Shown: in pieces, positions 42,599-52,162 of the stretch
Position numbering within the stretch: position 1 is the first letter of the stretch
Layout: every line of letters starts with the position of its first letter
Origin: Pontibacterium sp049603715
Lineage (GTDB): Bacteria; Pseudomonadota; Gammaproteobacteria; Pseudomonadales; Balneatricaceae
Direction: 5' to 3'
Length of the DNA: 64,000 nucleotides
Assembly (NCBI GenBank): GCA_049603715.1
Contig: JBMYSW010000002.1
Location: 124,001 to 188,000, forward strand
Program-made: the position numbers and the translations under genes
Notes under the pieces: model-generated
Seen by the model: the letters and a program-made list of their open reading frames with translations, nothing else
Databases searched by the model: none
Told to the model about the DNA's origin: nothing

Positions 42599-43393
42599 AT
42601 GGAATCATTGTCTGTCAGCGAACTTCATGTTTTGCTTGTTGAGCCTTCATCAACACAACGCAAAATCATCGAACAAACGCTTGTCGCGGCTCACGTGGAC
42701 TCTATGGAGTATGCAACATCTATTAATGAAGCCGTAGAGGCTGTCCGCTCATCTAAGCCAGACTTAGTGGTGAGTTGCTTGCACTTCTCCGACGGCGAGG
42801 CCAGTGATCTTGTCGATAAGATTCAAGAGCTTCACCCCGAAATTCTGCCTTTTATTTTAATATCGAGCGAGTCTCGAGCCTCCCACTTGGAGTACTTCAA
42901 GCAAAAAGGTGTCGTTGCGATTTTGCCCAAGCCCTTCAAACAAAAGCAGTTAGAATCGGCGATTGAAGCGACACTCGACTTTATAAACCCAGACGATATT
43001 GATACTGGCTTATTCGAAACAGACACCTTAAATGTCCTTGTTGTAGACGACAGCAAAATGGCACGCCGTGCGATTATCAAAGTTCTGAAGACAATTGGCA
43101 TTGAGCTCATTACAGAAGCTGAGGACGGCCTAGAGGCCATTCAAAAAGCGGAGGAAGGCCAGTTCGATGTTATTTTTTCAGATATGAACATGCCTCAAAT
43201 GGACGGTGTTGAGCTCACCTCAAACATTCGTGCCACCGAATCATTAGCGCATACACCTGTCTTGATGGTGACCTCAGAACAAAACGAGTCGACGATAAGT
43301 GCCATGCACAACGCCGGTGTTGATGCTGTGATCGGAAAACCCTTTGAGCCCAAAAGCTTAAAATCAGTCCTATCTAAACTACTGTCCACCTAA
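42599..43393 (+). CDS. Response regulator with two receiver domains
   Basis: The 264-residue protein consists of two receiver domains and nothing else. The second (about 143-262) is complete: acidic pair Asp150/Asp151 in VVDDSK, phospho-acceptor Asp195 in FSDMNMPQMDG, and Lys in IGKPFEP. The first (about 8-128) is degenerate: VEPSS replaces the acidic pair, and the phospho-acceptor position is Cys60 in VVSCLHFSDG, while the LPKPF lysine is kept. It lacks an output domain, so it likely acts by protein contact. No histidine kinase is adjacent. Confidence 0.9.
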   Translation: MESLSVSELHVLLVEPSSTQRKIIEQTLVAAHVDSMEYATSINEAVEAVRSSKPDLVVSCLHFSDGEASDLVDKIQELHPEILPFILISSESRASHLEYFKQKGVVAILPKPFKQKQLESAIEATLDFINPDDIDTGLFETDTLNVLVVDDSKMARRAIIKVLKTIGIELITEAEDGLEAIQKAEEGQFDVIFSDMNMPQMDGVELTSNIRATESLAHTPVLMVTSEQNESTISAMHNAGVDAVIGKPFEPKSLKSVLSKLLST

Positions 43394-43558
43394 GAGAACG
43401 TCACACCCATTGCCGTTTTCAAACTAAAACGCCATACCAAACGATTAAAAGCATCCCAAAATAAGAAAATCAGAGCACTTAATCGTTTAAAAATAAGCCA
43501 AAACCGTAATTTTTATGTTTTTTTTGTCAAAGCAGACGCGGATGACTTAAAAAAAGCT
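43394..43558. other. Intergenic region upstream of the deaD promoter
   Basis: This AT-rich stretch follows the two-REC regulator. No terminator hairpin is obvious. It joins the deaD promoter and leader described separately. Confidence 0.45.
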
Positions 43559-43897
43559 TATAATACTCCCCAGCCTTAGCTGCAACTTAAACCACGATTG
43601 AGTCGCTCTCTTTGCGTACTACGCATTCCCTTTCCGCTTGTTACTCTCAGCAACGCCGGTTAGCCCATTGCGTCACACGCTAAACCGATGCGCCTAAACA
43701 CCATTACAAAGGGCTTTGTTTTCCGCTCGCCGTAGCGGTAATGGTTGTTTACCCCGTTTGAATACATATGTGGTTCGCGCTGAGCCTTTGACGAAAAAAC
43801 AGCCATGTGATGTGCTGCTTTTTTATTTTTGCTTTTTTAGTGTCATGCGGTGCGTCCGTTAAGGCACTGCAACTCTATTTCTACAGGTACTTCCTTA
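43559..43897 (+). promoter_or_regulatory. Putative deaD promoter and long 5' leader
   Basis: A perfect -10 hexamer TATAAT is at 43559-43564; a -35 match is poor at the proper distance, though TTGTCA occurs further upstream. If used, it leaves an untranslated leader of roughly 325 bases before the deaD ATG. Long structured leaders are typical for cold-shock genes such as deaD/csdA. The leader contains no open frame of note. Confidence 0.45.
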
Positions 43898-45649
43898 ATG
43901 TCCGATGCCGATAGCCAAATCGCTTTTTCTCAACTTGGCTTAGCCCCGCCCGTATTACAAGCAATTGACGACGTGGGTTACGAAACTCCTACCCCTATTC
44001 AATCTCAAACCATCCCACACTTGCTAGAAGGCAATGACTTGTTGGGTATGGCACAAACTGGTACAGGTAAAACAGCAGCGTTTGCCCTACCTCTGCTATC
44101 TCGCCTAGACTTTAAACGTCGCGAGCCTCAGTTGTTGGTTCTTGCGCCAACACGTGAGCTTGCGTTGCAAGTAGCTGAAGCGTGCCAAAGCTACGCTAAG
44201 CACATTAAGGACTTTCACGTACTGCCTATCTACGGTGGCCAAAGCTACGATACTCAGCTTCGTTCACTTAAGCGCGGCTCACAAGTTATCGTGGGTACGC
44301 CGGGTCGTGTTATGGACCACATCAAGCGCGGCACACTTAACCTAAGTAAGCTAAGCGCAATGGTACTAGACGAAGCAGACGAAATGCTTCGCATGGGCTT
44401 TATTGACGACGTTGAATGGATCCTTAAGCACACGCCAAAAGAGCGCCAAATTGCGCTGTTCTCGGCAACCATGCCCGACGTGATTAAGCGCGTTGCTGAA
44501 AACTACCTTAACAACCCAGTTGAGATTCGCGTTGCTGCTCAATCAAGTACGGCAAAAACCATTACGCAAAAGTACTGGCGCGTAAGCGGTATGCACAAGC
44601 TAGATGCCCTTACCCGTATCCTTGAGGTACAAACCTTTGAGGCGATGATTGTGTTTGTGCGCACTAAGTCTGCCACTGAAGAGTTGGCCGAAAAGCTGGC
44701 TGCACGTGGTTACGCTGCCGAAGCACTCAACGGCGATATGTCACAGCAACAGCGTGAGCGCACCGTTGACCGCCTTAAGTCTGGCCGCACCGATATTTTG
44801 GTAGCGACCGACGTCGTAGCTCGTGGTTTGGACGTTGAGCGTATCAGTACCGTTCTTAACTACGACATTCCACACGATGCTGAGTCTTACGTTCACCGTA
44901 TTGGTCGTACTGGCCGTGCGGGTCGTAAAGGTGAGGCGATCTTGTTCGTGGCACCGCGTGAACAACGCTTGCTAAAAACCATCGAGCGCGTGACCAAGCA
45001 GACCATCGAACACATGGAACTGCCAAGCGTGGGTGACGTAAACGAACAGCGTATGAAACGCTTTACCAACAAGATTACTGAGGTGTTGTCTAACGAAGAC
45101 TTAAGCCCTTACATCGAGTTGATTAGCCAGTACCACCAAGAAAACGAAAACGACCCGCTAAACATCGCAGCAGCGTTGGCACATATTGCTCAAGGCGACC
45201 AGCCTTTGTGGATGAAAGAGCCAGAGCGTCGCCCGGATCGCCGTGACCGTAACGATCGCAATGATCGCAATGATCGCGGCAACCGTCGTGAACGTGGCCC
45301 ACGTCGAGACTACGACGGCCCGCAAGAGCAATTTGAAATTGCCGTTGGCCGTTCGCACGGTGTCATGCCTAAAAACATCGTGGGCGCCATTGCCAACGAA
45401 GGCAACATTGACGCGGCCGCTATTGGTCACATCAAAATCCGTGACGAATTTTCAATGGTATCTTTGCCTGAAGGCCTACCTGCCGACACCATTAAGCGCC
45501 TACAACGCGCCGTTGTGTGTGGCCAACGCCTAAACCTAAAGCGCTCTGATCGCGACGCTGGCGAAGACAATCGCCCACGCCGTGGCCGTAACCACGGTAA
45601 ACCACGTGGTGATAACCGTTCGCGTGGTCGCTCAAACGGCAACCGTTAA
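43898..45649 (+). CDS. deaD: DEAD-box RNA helicase DeaD/CsdA
   Basis: The 583-residue protein has the DEAD-box core with FSQLGL (Q-motif region), AQTGTGKTAAFALP (motif I), PTRELALQ, VLDEADEMLRMGF (motif II), FSATMP (motif III), VATDVVARGLDVE and HRIGRTGRAGRKG (motif VI). The tail holds a DbpA-type RNA-binding domain (about 480-555) and an Arg/Asp/Asn-rich region. It unwinds RNA in ribosome assembly and mRNA decay, especially in the cold. ATG 43898 gives the usual start (MSDADSQIAFSQLGL); the frame extends 16 codons upstream without support. Confidence 0.93.
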   Translation: MSDADSQIAFSQLGLAPPVLQAIDDVGYETPTPIQSQTIPHLLEGNDLLGMAQTGTGKTAAFALPLLSRLDFKRREPQLLVLAPTRELALQVAEACQSYAKHIKDFHVLPIYGGQSYDTQLRSLKRGSQVIVGTPGRVMDHIKRGTLNLSKLSAMVLDEADEMLRMGFIDDVEWILKHTPKERQIALFSATMPDVIKRVAENYLNNPVEIRVAAQSSTAKTITQKYWRVSGMHKLDALTRILEVQTFEAMIVFVRTKSATEELAEKLAARGYAAEALNGDMSQQQRERTVDRLKSGRTDILVATDVVARGLDVERISTVLNYDIPHDAESYVHRIGRTGRAGRKGEAILFVAPREQRLLKTIERVTKQTIEHMELPSVGDVNEQRMKRFTNKITEVLSNEDLSPYIELISQYHQENENDPLNIAAALAHIAQGDQPLWMKEPERRPDRRDRNDRNDRNDRGNRRERGPRRDYDGPQEQFEIAVGRSHGVMPKNIVGAIANEGNIDAAAIGHIKIRDEFSMVSLPEGLPADTIKRLQRAVVCGQRLNLKRSDRDAGEDNRPRRGRNHGKPRGDNRSRGRSNGNR

Positions 45650-45663
45650 GCTATAAACTTTGT

Positions 45664-45692
45664 AAAAGGCGCTCCCATGAGCGCCTTTTTTG
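45664..45692 (+). terminator. Rho-independent terminator after deaD
   Basis: AAAAGGCGCT (45664-45673) pairs with AGCGCCTTTT (45680-45689), loop CCCATG, followed by TTT. Confidence 0.9.
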
Positions 45693-45748
45693 TGCCTGCT
45701 CGTTACAGCCCTCGCTCAACCAAAAGCTGAGCAGTAGCGAGCGGACAT

Positions 45749-45780
45749 AAAAAAACCTCGACCACTAACATGACCGAGGC
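45749..45780 (-). terminator. Rho-independent terminator after ridA
   Basis: In the minus direction the stem CCTCG (45775-45779) pairs with CGAGG (45756-45760), followed by a run of seven Ts. The stem is short, with a 14-base loop. Confidence 0.65.
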
Positions 45781-45816
45781 TCTCGCTGCTATGTAACAGG
45801 TGAAACGTTGCTGATC

Positions 45817-46203
45817 TTATTCAGCAGTTACCATAATCGCTTCGACTTCGATGTCCGCACCTTTGGGAATCTGCTTAACCGCAAACGCCGCACGTGCTGG
45901 GTAAGGTTCAGAGAAGAAGCGTGCCATGACCTCGTTTACTTGTGCGAAGTACTCCATATCCGATAGCAAAATCGTTAGCTTCACGCAGTCGGCCAAGCTG
46001 CCACCTGCCGCCTCTGCCACCGCAGATAAGTTAGTAAACACCTGGGTCGCTTGCGCCTCAAAAGAGTCCATCACTAGTTCCATTGACTCAGGGTCAAGTG
46101 GGATCTGGCCCGACATGTAAACCGTGTTACCCACTTTAACTGCCTGCGAATAGGTGCCAATGGCCGCTGGCGCTTTTTCGGTGCTAATAATGCTCTTATT
46201 CAT
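45817..46203 (-). CDS. ridA: RidA-family enamine/imine deaminase
   Basis: The 128-residue protein is a full-length RidA/YjgF member: APAAIGTYSQAVKVGNTVYMSGQIPLDP at the start, the substrate-binding Arg in YPARAAFAV near residue 104, and IPKGADIEVEAIMV at the end. RidA hydrolyses reactive 2-aminoacrylate and other enamines made by PLP enzymes. It is a single gene convergent with deaD and divergent from the truncated-haemoglobin gene. Confidence 0.94.
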   Translation of the reverse strand: MNKSIISTEKAPAAIGTYSQAVKVGNTVYMSGQIPLDPESMELVMDSFEAQATQVFTNLSAVAEAAGGSLADCVKLTILLSDMEYFAQVNEVMARFFSEPYPARAAFAVKQIPKGADIEVEAIMVTAE

Positions 46204-46404
46204 AACAAAACCCTTTTAACTCAACATACTGGATAACACATACACTAGTTGACTGACCGCAAGAGCGGCGTCGACTTCTGAAAGCAAAGGTAACACTTCT
46301 GATATAATCCTGACCAGCGAAGATTCGTACCTACCGAGGCAAGCTACGACATTTAACCTCGTTACCTGCTTTGGCTAAACACATATTTGCAACAGGAGGT
46401 CTGC

Positions 46405-46818
46405 ATGAGCGATAAACTTCCCCTTTTTGGCTTTAACGACGCATCTTTTAACGCCGCTGGCGGCACCGAAGGGCTCGAACAGTTGGTGGATGACTTTTAC
46501 ACCGCAATGGAAACACTGCCAGAAGCCAAAGATATTTTAGCCATGCACCGCCCAGGCTTGCCCGATTCGCGCGACAAGCTCGCTAAGTTTTTATCGGGCT
46601 GGCTTGGCGGCCCGCGAGCCTACCAAGAAAGCTATGGCGAGATACGTATACCTGCAGCGCACAGCCACCTAGGCATTGGCCCCAAGGCCCGCGACGCTTG
46701 GCTTTTGTGCATGGAACATGCACTCGAAAAGCAAGATTACTCGGACGAGTTTAAGCGTTACTTTATGGCTCAAATCGCCATTCCTGCCCACCGCTGCCAA
46801 ACGCGCACACATGACTAA
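46405..46818 (+). CDS. Group 2 truncated haemoglobin (YjbI-like)
   Basis: The 137-residue protein fits group II truncated haemoglobins: FYTAMETLPEAKDILAMH for helices B-E, KLAKFLSGWLGGPRAYQESYG, and the proximal His in IPAAHSHLGIG, followed by WLLCMEHAL with the conserved tryptophan. Such proteins bind O2 or NO and help against nitrosative stress. A perfect AGGAGGT site sits five bases before ATG 46405, which decides the start. It is followed closely by the 3' end of selO on the opposite strand. Confidence 0.9.
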   Translation: MSDKLPLFGFNDASFNAAGGTEGLEQLVDDFYTAMETLPEAKDILAMHRPGLPDSRDKLAKFLSGWLGGPRAYQESYGEIRIPAAHSHLGIGPKARDAWLLCMEHALEKQDYSDEFKRYFMAQIAIPAHRCQTRTHD

Positions 46819-46841
46819 AGAGCAACAGGCTACGCCTTAGC

Positions 46842-48317
46842 TTATGAAGAGCACGTCAGGTAAATGGCCGCAGCCCAATCAGGTGGAGGCCCTGCAAAGC
46901 GCTCAGCCCCCGCTTGTGGGTTAAAGGGGTCACTTAGCAGCGTTAACAAGTCGTTCACTGGCTGGTGGTTACCATTGTGCGCCTCTTTAATCGCCTCTTC
47001 GGCCATATAGTTGCGCAAAATATATTTCGGGTTAACTTCTGCCATTCGCTGGGTTTTATCTGCCACGCTACCCGGCTCGTTGGCAAAGGCCGCTTCGTAG
47101 CTATCAAGCCAACTGTCTAAGCCTTTAGGGAAGGCACAAACGTCAGCGATATCCAGTGTATCGCGCGATACAAAATCCCACTCTGTTAAGGCTCGTAAAA
47201 AGCGTGTCATATCCAGCTTTTGCAGTTTAGCGGTCGCTAATAGCTGGTCGATAAGGACTACCGTGTTGTCTTGCGCTAAAGACAAGCCCAAACGCGCAGC
47301 CATACGGCCGTAAAGCGCCGAGTCATACCAAGCTTTAACCTGCCCAAGCACCGACTCTAAATCCTCTCGCTCCACCAAGGGCAGTAACGCTTGCCCCAAG
47401 GCAGCCAAGTTCCAAATCATGATATTGGGCTGCTGCTCAAAGGCGTAACGACCTGAGTGGTCGTTTTTGTTGCTGATGTAGCCCGGCTCGTAACCATCCA
47501 TAAAGGTGAATGGGCCATAGTCAAAGCTCTCGCCCAAAATCGACATATTGTCGGTATTCAACACGCCATGCACAAAACCGTAGGCTTGCCATAAGGCGAA
47601 TAGGCGCGCCGTGCGTTGAGCCACCTCTTTATAGAAGCTTAGATACGGCTTTTCGTGTTCTTTAAGCTGCGCGTAGTAACGCTCAATGCAGTAATCAGCC
47701 AGAACCTTGAGTTGTTCGTGTTGGCGCGAGTAATACAAGTATTCAAAATGACCAAAACGGATATGGCACTCAGTCACACGAAGTACAGCTGCACAAGGCT
47801 CAACGCCGTTACGCATCACTTGTGTTTCGCTGCCAACCAACGTGAGTGCGCGACTGGTGGGAATACCTAGAGCATACATCGCCTCACTACAGAGGTATTC
47901 ACGAATAGAAGAACGTAACACGGCCCGACCATCACCCATGCGTGAAAATGGCGTTTGCCCTGCGCCCTTTAAATGTAAATCAAAACGCCTGCCGTTGGGG
48001 TTAACCACCTCGCCCAACAACACGCCTCGACCGTCGCCTAAGTCAGGGTTATATTGGCCAAACTGATGACCTGTGTATTTCATTGCCAAGGGCTCAAAGG
48101 CTTCGTGTAGATCGTCACCGCCAAACATAGCCGCTAAACCTTCTTCATCTAATTGATCAGCGTCTAACCCCAATAGCTCAGCTACTTTGGTATTAACGCT
48201 AATTAAAAACGGCGCTTTAAGTGGCTGCGGTAACACATGGCGATAGAATACCGAAGGAAGCTCGGTAAACGTATTATCAAAGGTTAACGCTGAAAACGCT
48301 TGGCTGGTCGGCGACAT
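46842..48317 (-). CDS. selO: Protein adenylyltransferase SelO
   Basis: The 491-residue protein is a complete YdiU/SelO pseudokinase-fold AMPylase. Landmarks are YTGHQFGQYNPDLGDGRGVLLGE, LHLKGAGQTPFSRMGDGRAVLRSSIREYL, GFVHGVLNTDNMSILGESFDYGPFTFMD with catalytic Asp residues, and NPKYILRNYMAEEAI. It ends in CSS, as usual for bacterial SelO. SelO transfers AMP to proteins involved in redox balance. It is a single gene, convergent with the truncated haemoglobin. Confidence 0.95.
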   Translation of the reverse strand: MSPTSQAFSALTFDNTFTELPSVFYRHVLPQPLKAPFLISVNTKVAELLGLDADQLDEEGLAAMFGGDDLHEAFEPLAMKYTGHQFGQYNPDLGDGRGVLLGEVVNPNGRRFDLHLKGAGQTPFSRMGDGRAVLRSSIREYLCSEAMYALGIPTSRALTLVGSETQVMRNGVEPCAAVLRVTECHIRFGHFEYLYYSRQHEQLKVLADYCIERYYAQLKEHEKPYLSFYKEVAQRTARLFALWQAYGFVHGVLNTDNMSILGESFDYGPFTFMDGYEPGYISNKNDHSGRYAFEQQPNIMIWNLAALGQALLPLVEREDLESVLGQVKAWYDSALYGRMAARLGLSLAQDNTVVLIDQLLATAKLQKLDMTRFLRALTEWDFVSRDTLDIADVCAFPKGLDSWLDSYEAAFANEPGSVADKTQRMAEVNPKYILRNYMAEEAIKEAHNGNHQPVNDLLTLLSDPFNPQAGAERFAGPPPDWAAAIYLTCSS

Positions 48318-48433
48318 AACAAATACTCGGTTAACAGTTACAAGCTATAGCCTAGCATTTTACTCAACTATTTCCGACTAGTTTTCCTCCTAGGCGCTTC
48401 TGCTAGTTCTCCTCGGCTTCTTTTTTCAGGCAC

Positions 48434-48462
48434 AAAAAAAGGAGACCGAAGTCTCCTTTTTA
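48434..48462 (-). terminator. Rho-independent terminator after sucD
   Basis: AAAAGGAGAC (48437-48446) pairs with GTCTCCTTTT (48451-48460) with a CGAA loop. In the minus direction it is followed by more Ts, closing the suc operon. Confidence 0.9.
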
Positions 48463-48487
48463 AAGCATTAAAGCGTAATAGCAGGTA

Positions 48488-49359
<872 letters not shown>

Positions 49360-49360
<1 letters not shown>

Positions 49361-50526
49361 TATTTACCCTCCGCAGCTTTAACAGACTGAACAGCTGCGT
49401 CAGTCAAGCTTGTTGCAGCAATGATATCTAGGCCAGACTCAGAAAGAAGCTTAGAACCTAGTTCAGCGTTGTTACCTTCAAGACGAACGACAACAGGAAC
49501 GCTTACGCCTACTTCTTTAACTGCGCCGATGATACCTTCTGCGATAAGGTCACAACGTACGATACCACCAAAGATGTTTACAAGAACGGCTTTAACTTTA
49601 GAGTCTTCAAGGATGATCTTGAATGCTTCAGTTACACGTTCTTTAGTCGCGCCGCCACCAACGTCTAGGAAGTTAGCAGGGAAACCGCCGTGCAAAGATA
49701 CGATGTCCATAGTACCCATTGCTAGGCCAGCACCATTAACCATGCAGCCGATGTTGCCATCTAGTGCTACGTAGTTAAGATCCCACTCAGCCGCGCGTGC
49801 TTCACGCTCGTCGTCTTGTGAAGGATCGTGCATTGCTTGAACGTCTTTGTGACGGTAAACAGCGTTACCATCGATAACCACTTTAGCATCTAGGCAGTGT
49901 AGGTTGCCTTCGTCAGTGATAACCAATGGGTTGATTTCTAGCAACGCCAAGTCTTTTTCTTGGAACATTTTTGCTAGGCCAAGGAAGATAGCAACGAATT
50001 GCTTAACTTGAACGCCAGTTAGGCCAAGTTTGAAAGCAAGTTCGCGACCTTGGTAAGGCTGAGCACCTGTTAGCGGATCAACGATCGCTTTTAGGATTTT
50101 CTCAGGAGTTTCTTCAGCAACCTTCTCGATTTCTACGCCGCCTTCAGTAGACGCCATGAACACGATGCGACGTGTTGAGCGGTCTACAACTGCACCTAGG
50201 TACAATTCGTTAGCGATGTCTGTGCAAGTTTCTACCAAGATTTTAGAAACAGGCTGACCGTTAGCGTCAGTTTGGTAAGTTACTAGGTTTTTACCCAACC
50301 AGTTAGCAGCAAATTCTTGCGCTTGTGCTGGAGTATCAACTAGTTTTACACCGCCCGCTTTACCGCGACCGCCGGCGTGTACTTGGGCTTTAACAACCCA
50401 TTTGTCACCGCCAATTGAGTTTGCTGCTTCTGCTGCAGCTTCAGGTGTATCTACTGCGATTCCTTTAGAAACCGGTAGACCGTATTCGGCAAACAATTGC
50501 TTACCTTGGTACTCGTGAAGGTTCAT
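49360..50526 (-). CDS. sucC: Succinyl-CoA synthetase beta subunit
   Basis: The 388-residue protein starts MNLHEYQGKQLFAEYGLPV, has an ATP-grasp domain with KAQVHAGGRGKAGGVKL and ends with the CoA-ligase domain containing NIFGGIVRCDLIAEGI. The length equals that of E. coli SucC. It is coupled to sucD and follows lpd by about 150 bases. Confidence 0.96.
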
Positions 50527-50677
50527 GCTCTAATCCGTTGTGTTGTCACTAATATTTTATCCATACCTAAATTTAGGTACGGCCCTACTGGGGTTTTCAA
50601 CGACAAACTTCTATAGGACTTACGTCCCCGAATGTCAGGCCTCTAACGAAGCCTGACCCCGTTTTAGAAGCGCCTAA

Positions 50678-52117
50678 TTAGCGCTTCTTGCGATTCGCAA
50701 CGTGAATCGCATGGCCGTCAACCGCTAGTGCGGCTTCGTGCACGGCTTCACTCACTGTTGGGTGAGCGAAAACTGTAAGCTGTAGATCTTCTGCACTTGA
50801 GCAGAATTCCATAGCGATAGCCGCTTGAGCGATAAGCTCAGAAGCGATGCCACCCACCATGTGAACACCCAAGATGCGATCAGTTTCTTCGCTTGCGATG
50901 ATCTTAACAAAACCAGCAGTGTCGTTAGCTGCCATAGCACGACCAGACGCCGCGAATGGGAACTTACCAACTTTAACTTTAACGCCTTCGGCTTTAAGTT
51001 CTTGCTCAGTTTTACCAACCCATGCAAGTTCAGGGTGAGTGTAAATGATGCTTGGGATCACGTCGTAGTTCATCTGAGCTTTGTGGCCCGCGATGATGTC
51101 TGCAACCATGATGCCTTCTTCAGATGCTTTGTGCGCAAGCATTGGACCACGTACAGAGTCACCGATAGCGTAAACGCCAGGCACTTCTGTGCGGCACTGC
51201 TCGTCAACGAAGATGAAGCCACGCTCGTCTAGCTTAACGCCAGAGTCAGTTGCTAGTAGACCAGCTGTTTGTGGACGACGGCCTACCGCTACGATTAGCT
51301 TATCAACGATGATTTCTTTATCACCTTCAGAATCAGTGAATTTAACCTTCACTTCTTTGCCGTCGATGATTTCAGTACCTGTGCAGCGAGCACCTAGTTT
51401 GATGTCTAGGCCTTGCTTCTTGTATAGCTTGGCAGCTTCTTTCGCAACGTCTTGGTCAGCCATTGCAAGGAAAGAATCCATCGCTTCAAGTACAGTTACT
51501 TCAGTACCTAGACGCGCCCATACAGAACCCATTTCTAGGCCGATAACGCCCGCACCGATAACACCTAAACGCTTAGGAGTTTCGTCGATGTTTAGAGCGC
51601 CCGCATTATCAAGAATCAAGCCTTCAGTTAACGGTGCTGGTGGGATCTCAACAGGTACAGAACCTGAAGCCAAGATCACGCTTTCAGCCGCGTAAACAGT
51701 TGCAGTGCCGTCGTTAGCAGTTACTTCTACTTGCTTGTTAGCAAGGAGTTTGCCCATACCTGTTAGCAAGGTAACGCCGTTTGCTTTGAACAAGCCTGCG
51801 ATACCGCCAGTTAGGTTTTTAACGATGGTGTCTTTACGTGCAACCATTTGTTTCACGTCCATGGTCACACCGCCGGTGCCAATACCGTGAACGTCAAAGT
51901 CGTGTGCCGCTTCGTGGTACTTGTGAGTTGTCTCAAGTAGCGCTTTAGAAGGGATACAACCAACGTTTAGACATGTACCGCCAAGAACAGCTGTACCTTT
52001 GTCGTCGATCCACTTTTCAACACATGCAGTTTTTAACCCAAGCTGAGCTGCGCGAATGGCTGCTACGTAACCACCAGGGCCCGCGCCAATAACGATTACA
52101 TCAAATTTTTCTGACAT
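50678..52117 (-). CDS. lpd: Dihydrolipoyl dehydrogenase (E3)
   Basis: The 479-residue flavoprotein has the FAD motif GAGPGGYVAAIRAAQLG, redox-active cysteines in GGTCLNVGCIPSKAL, the NAD motif GAGVIGLEMGSVWARLG, and the active-site His-Glu in HAHPT-like AHPTVSEAVHEAA. It reoxidises the lipoyl groups of the 2-oxoglutarate dehydrogenase complex and perhaps of pyruvate dehydrogenase. Placement between sucB and sucC ties it to the 2-oxoglutarate complex, as in Pseudomonas lpdG. Confidence 0.95.
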   Translation of the reverse strand: MSEKFDVIVIGAGPGGYVAAIRAAQLGLKTACVEKWIDDKGTAVLGGTCLNVGCIPSKALLETTHKYHEAAHDFDVHGIGTGGVTMDVKQMVARKDTIVKNLTGGIAGLFKANGVTLLTGMGKLLANKQVEVTANDGTATVYAAESVILASGSVPVEIPPAPLTEGLILDNAGALNIDETPKRLGVIGAGVIGLEMGSVWARLGTEVTVLEAMDSFLAMADQDVAKEAAKLYKKQGLDIKLGARCTGTEIIDGKEVKVKFTDSEGDKEIIVDKLIVAVGRRPQTAGLLATDSGVKLDERGFIFVDEQCRTEVPGVYAIGDSVRGPMLAHKASEEGIMVADIIAGHKAQMNYDVIPSIIYTHPELAWVGKTEQELKAEGVKVKVGKFPFAASGRAMAANDTAGFVKIIASEETDRILGVHMVGGIASELIAQAAIAMEFCSSAEDLQLTVFAHPTVSEAVHEAALAVDGHAIHVANRKKR

Positions 52118-52162
52118 CTCGATTCCTATTTAATTTAAACGTGAGTGAGTTAACTGCACGAA

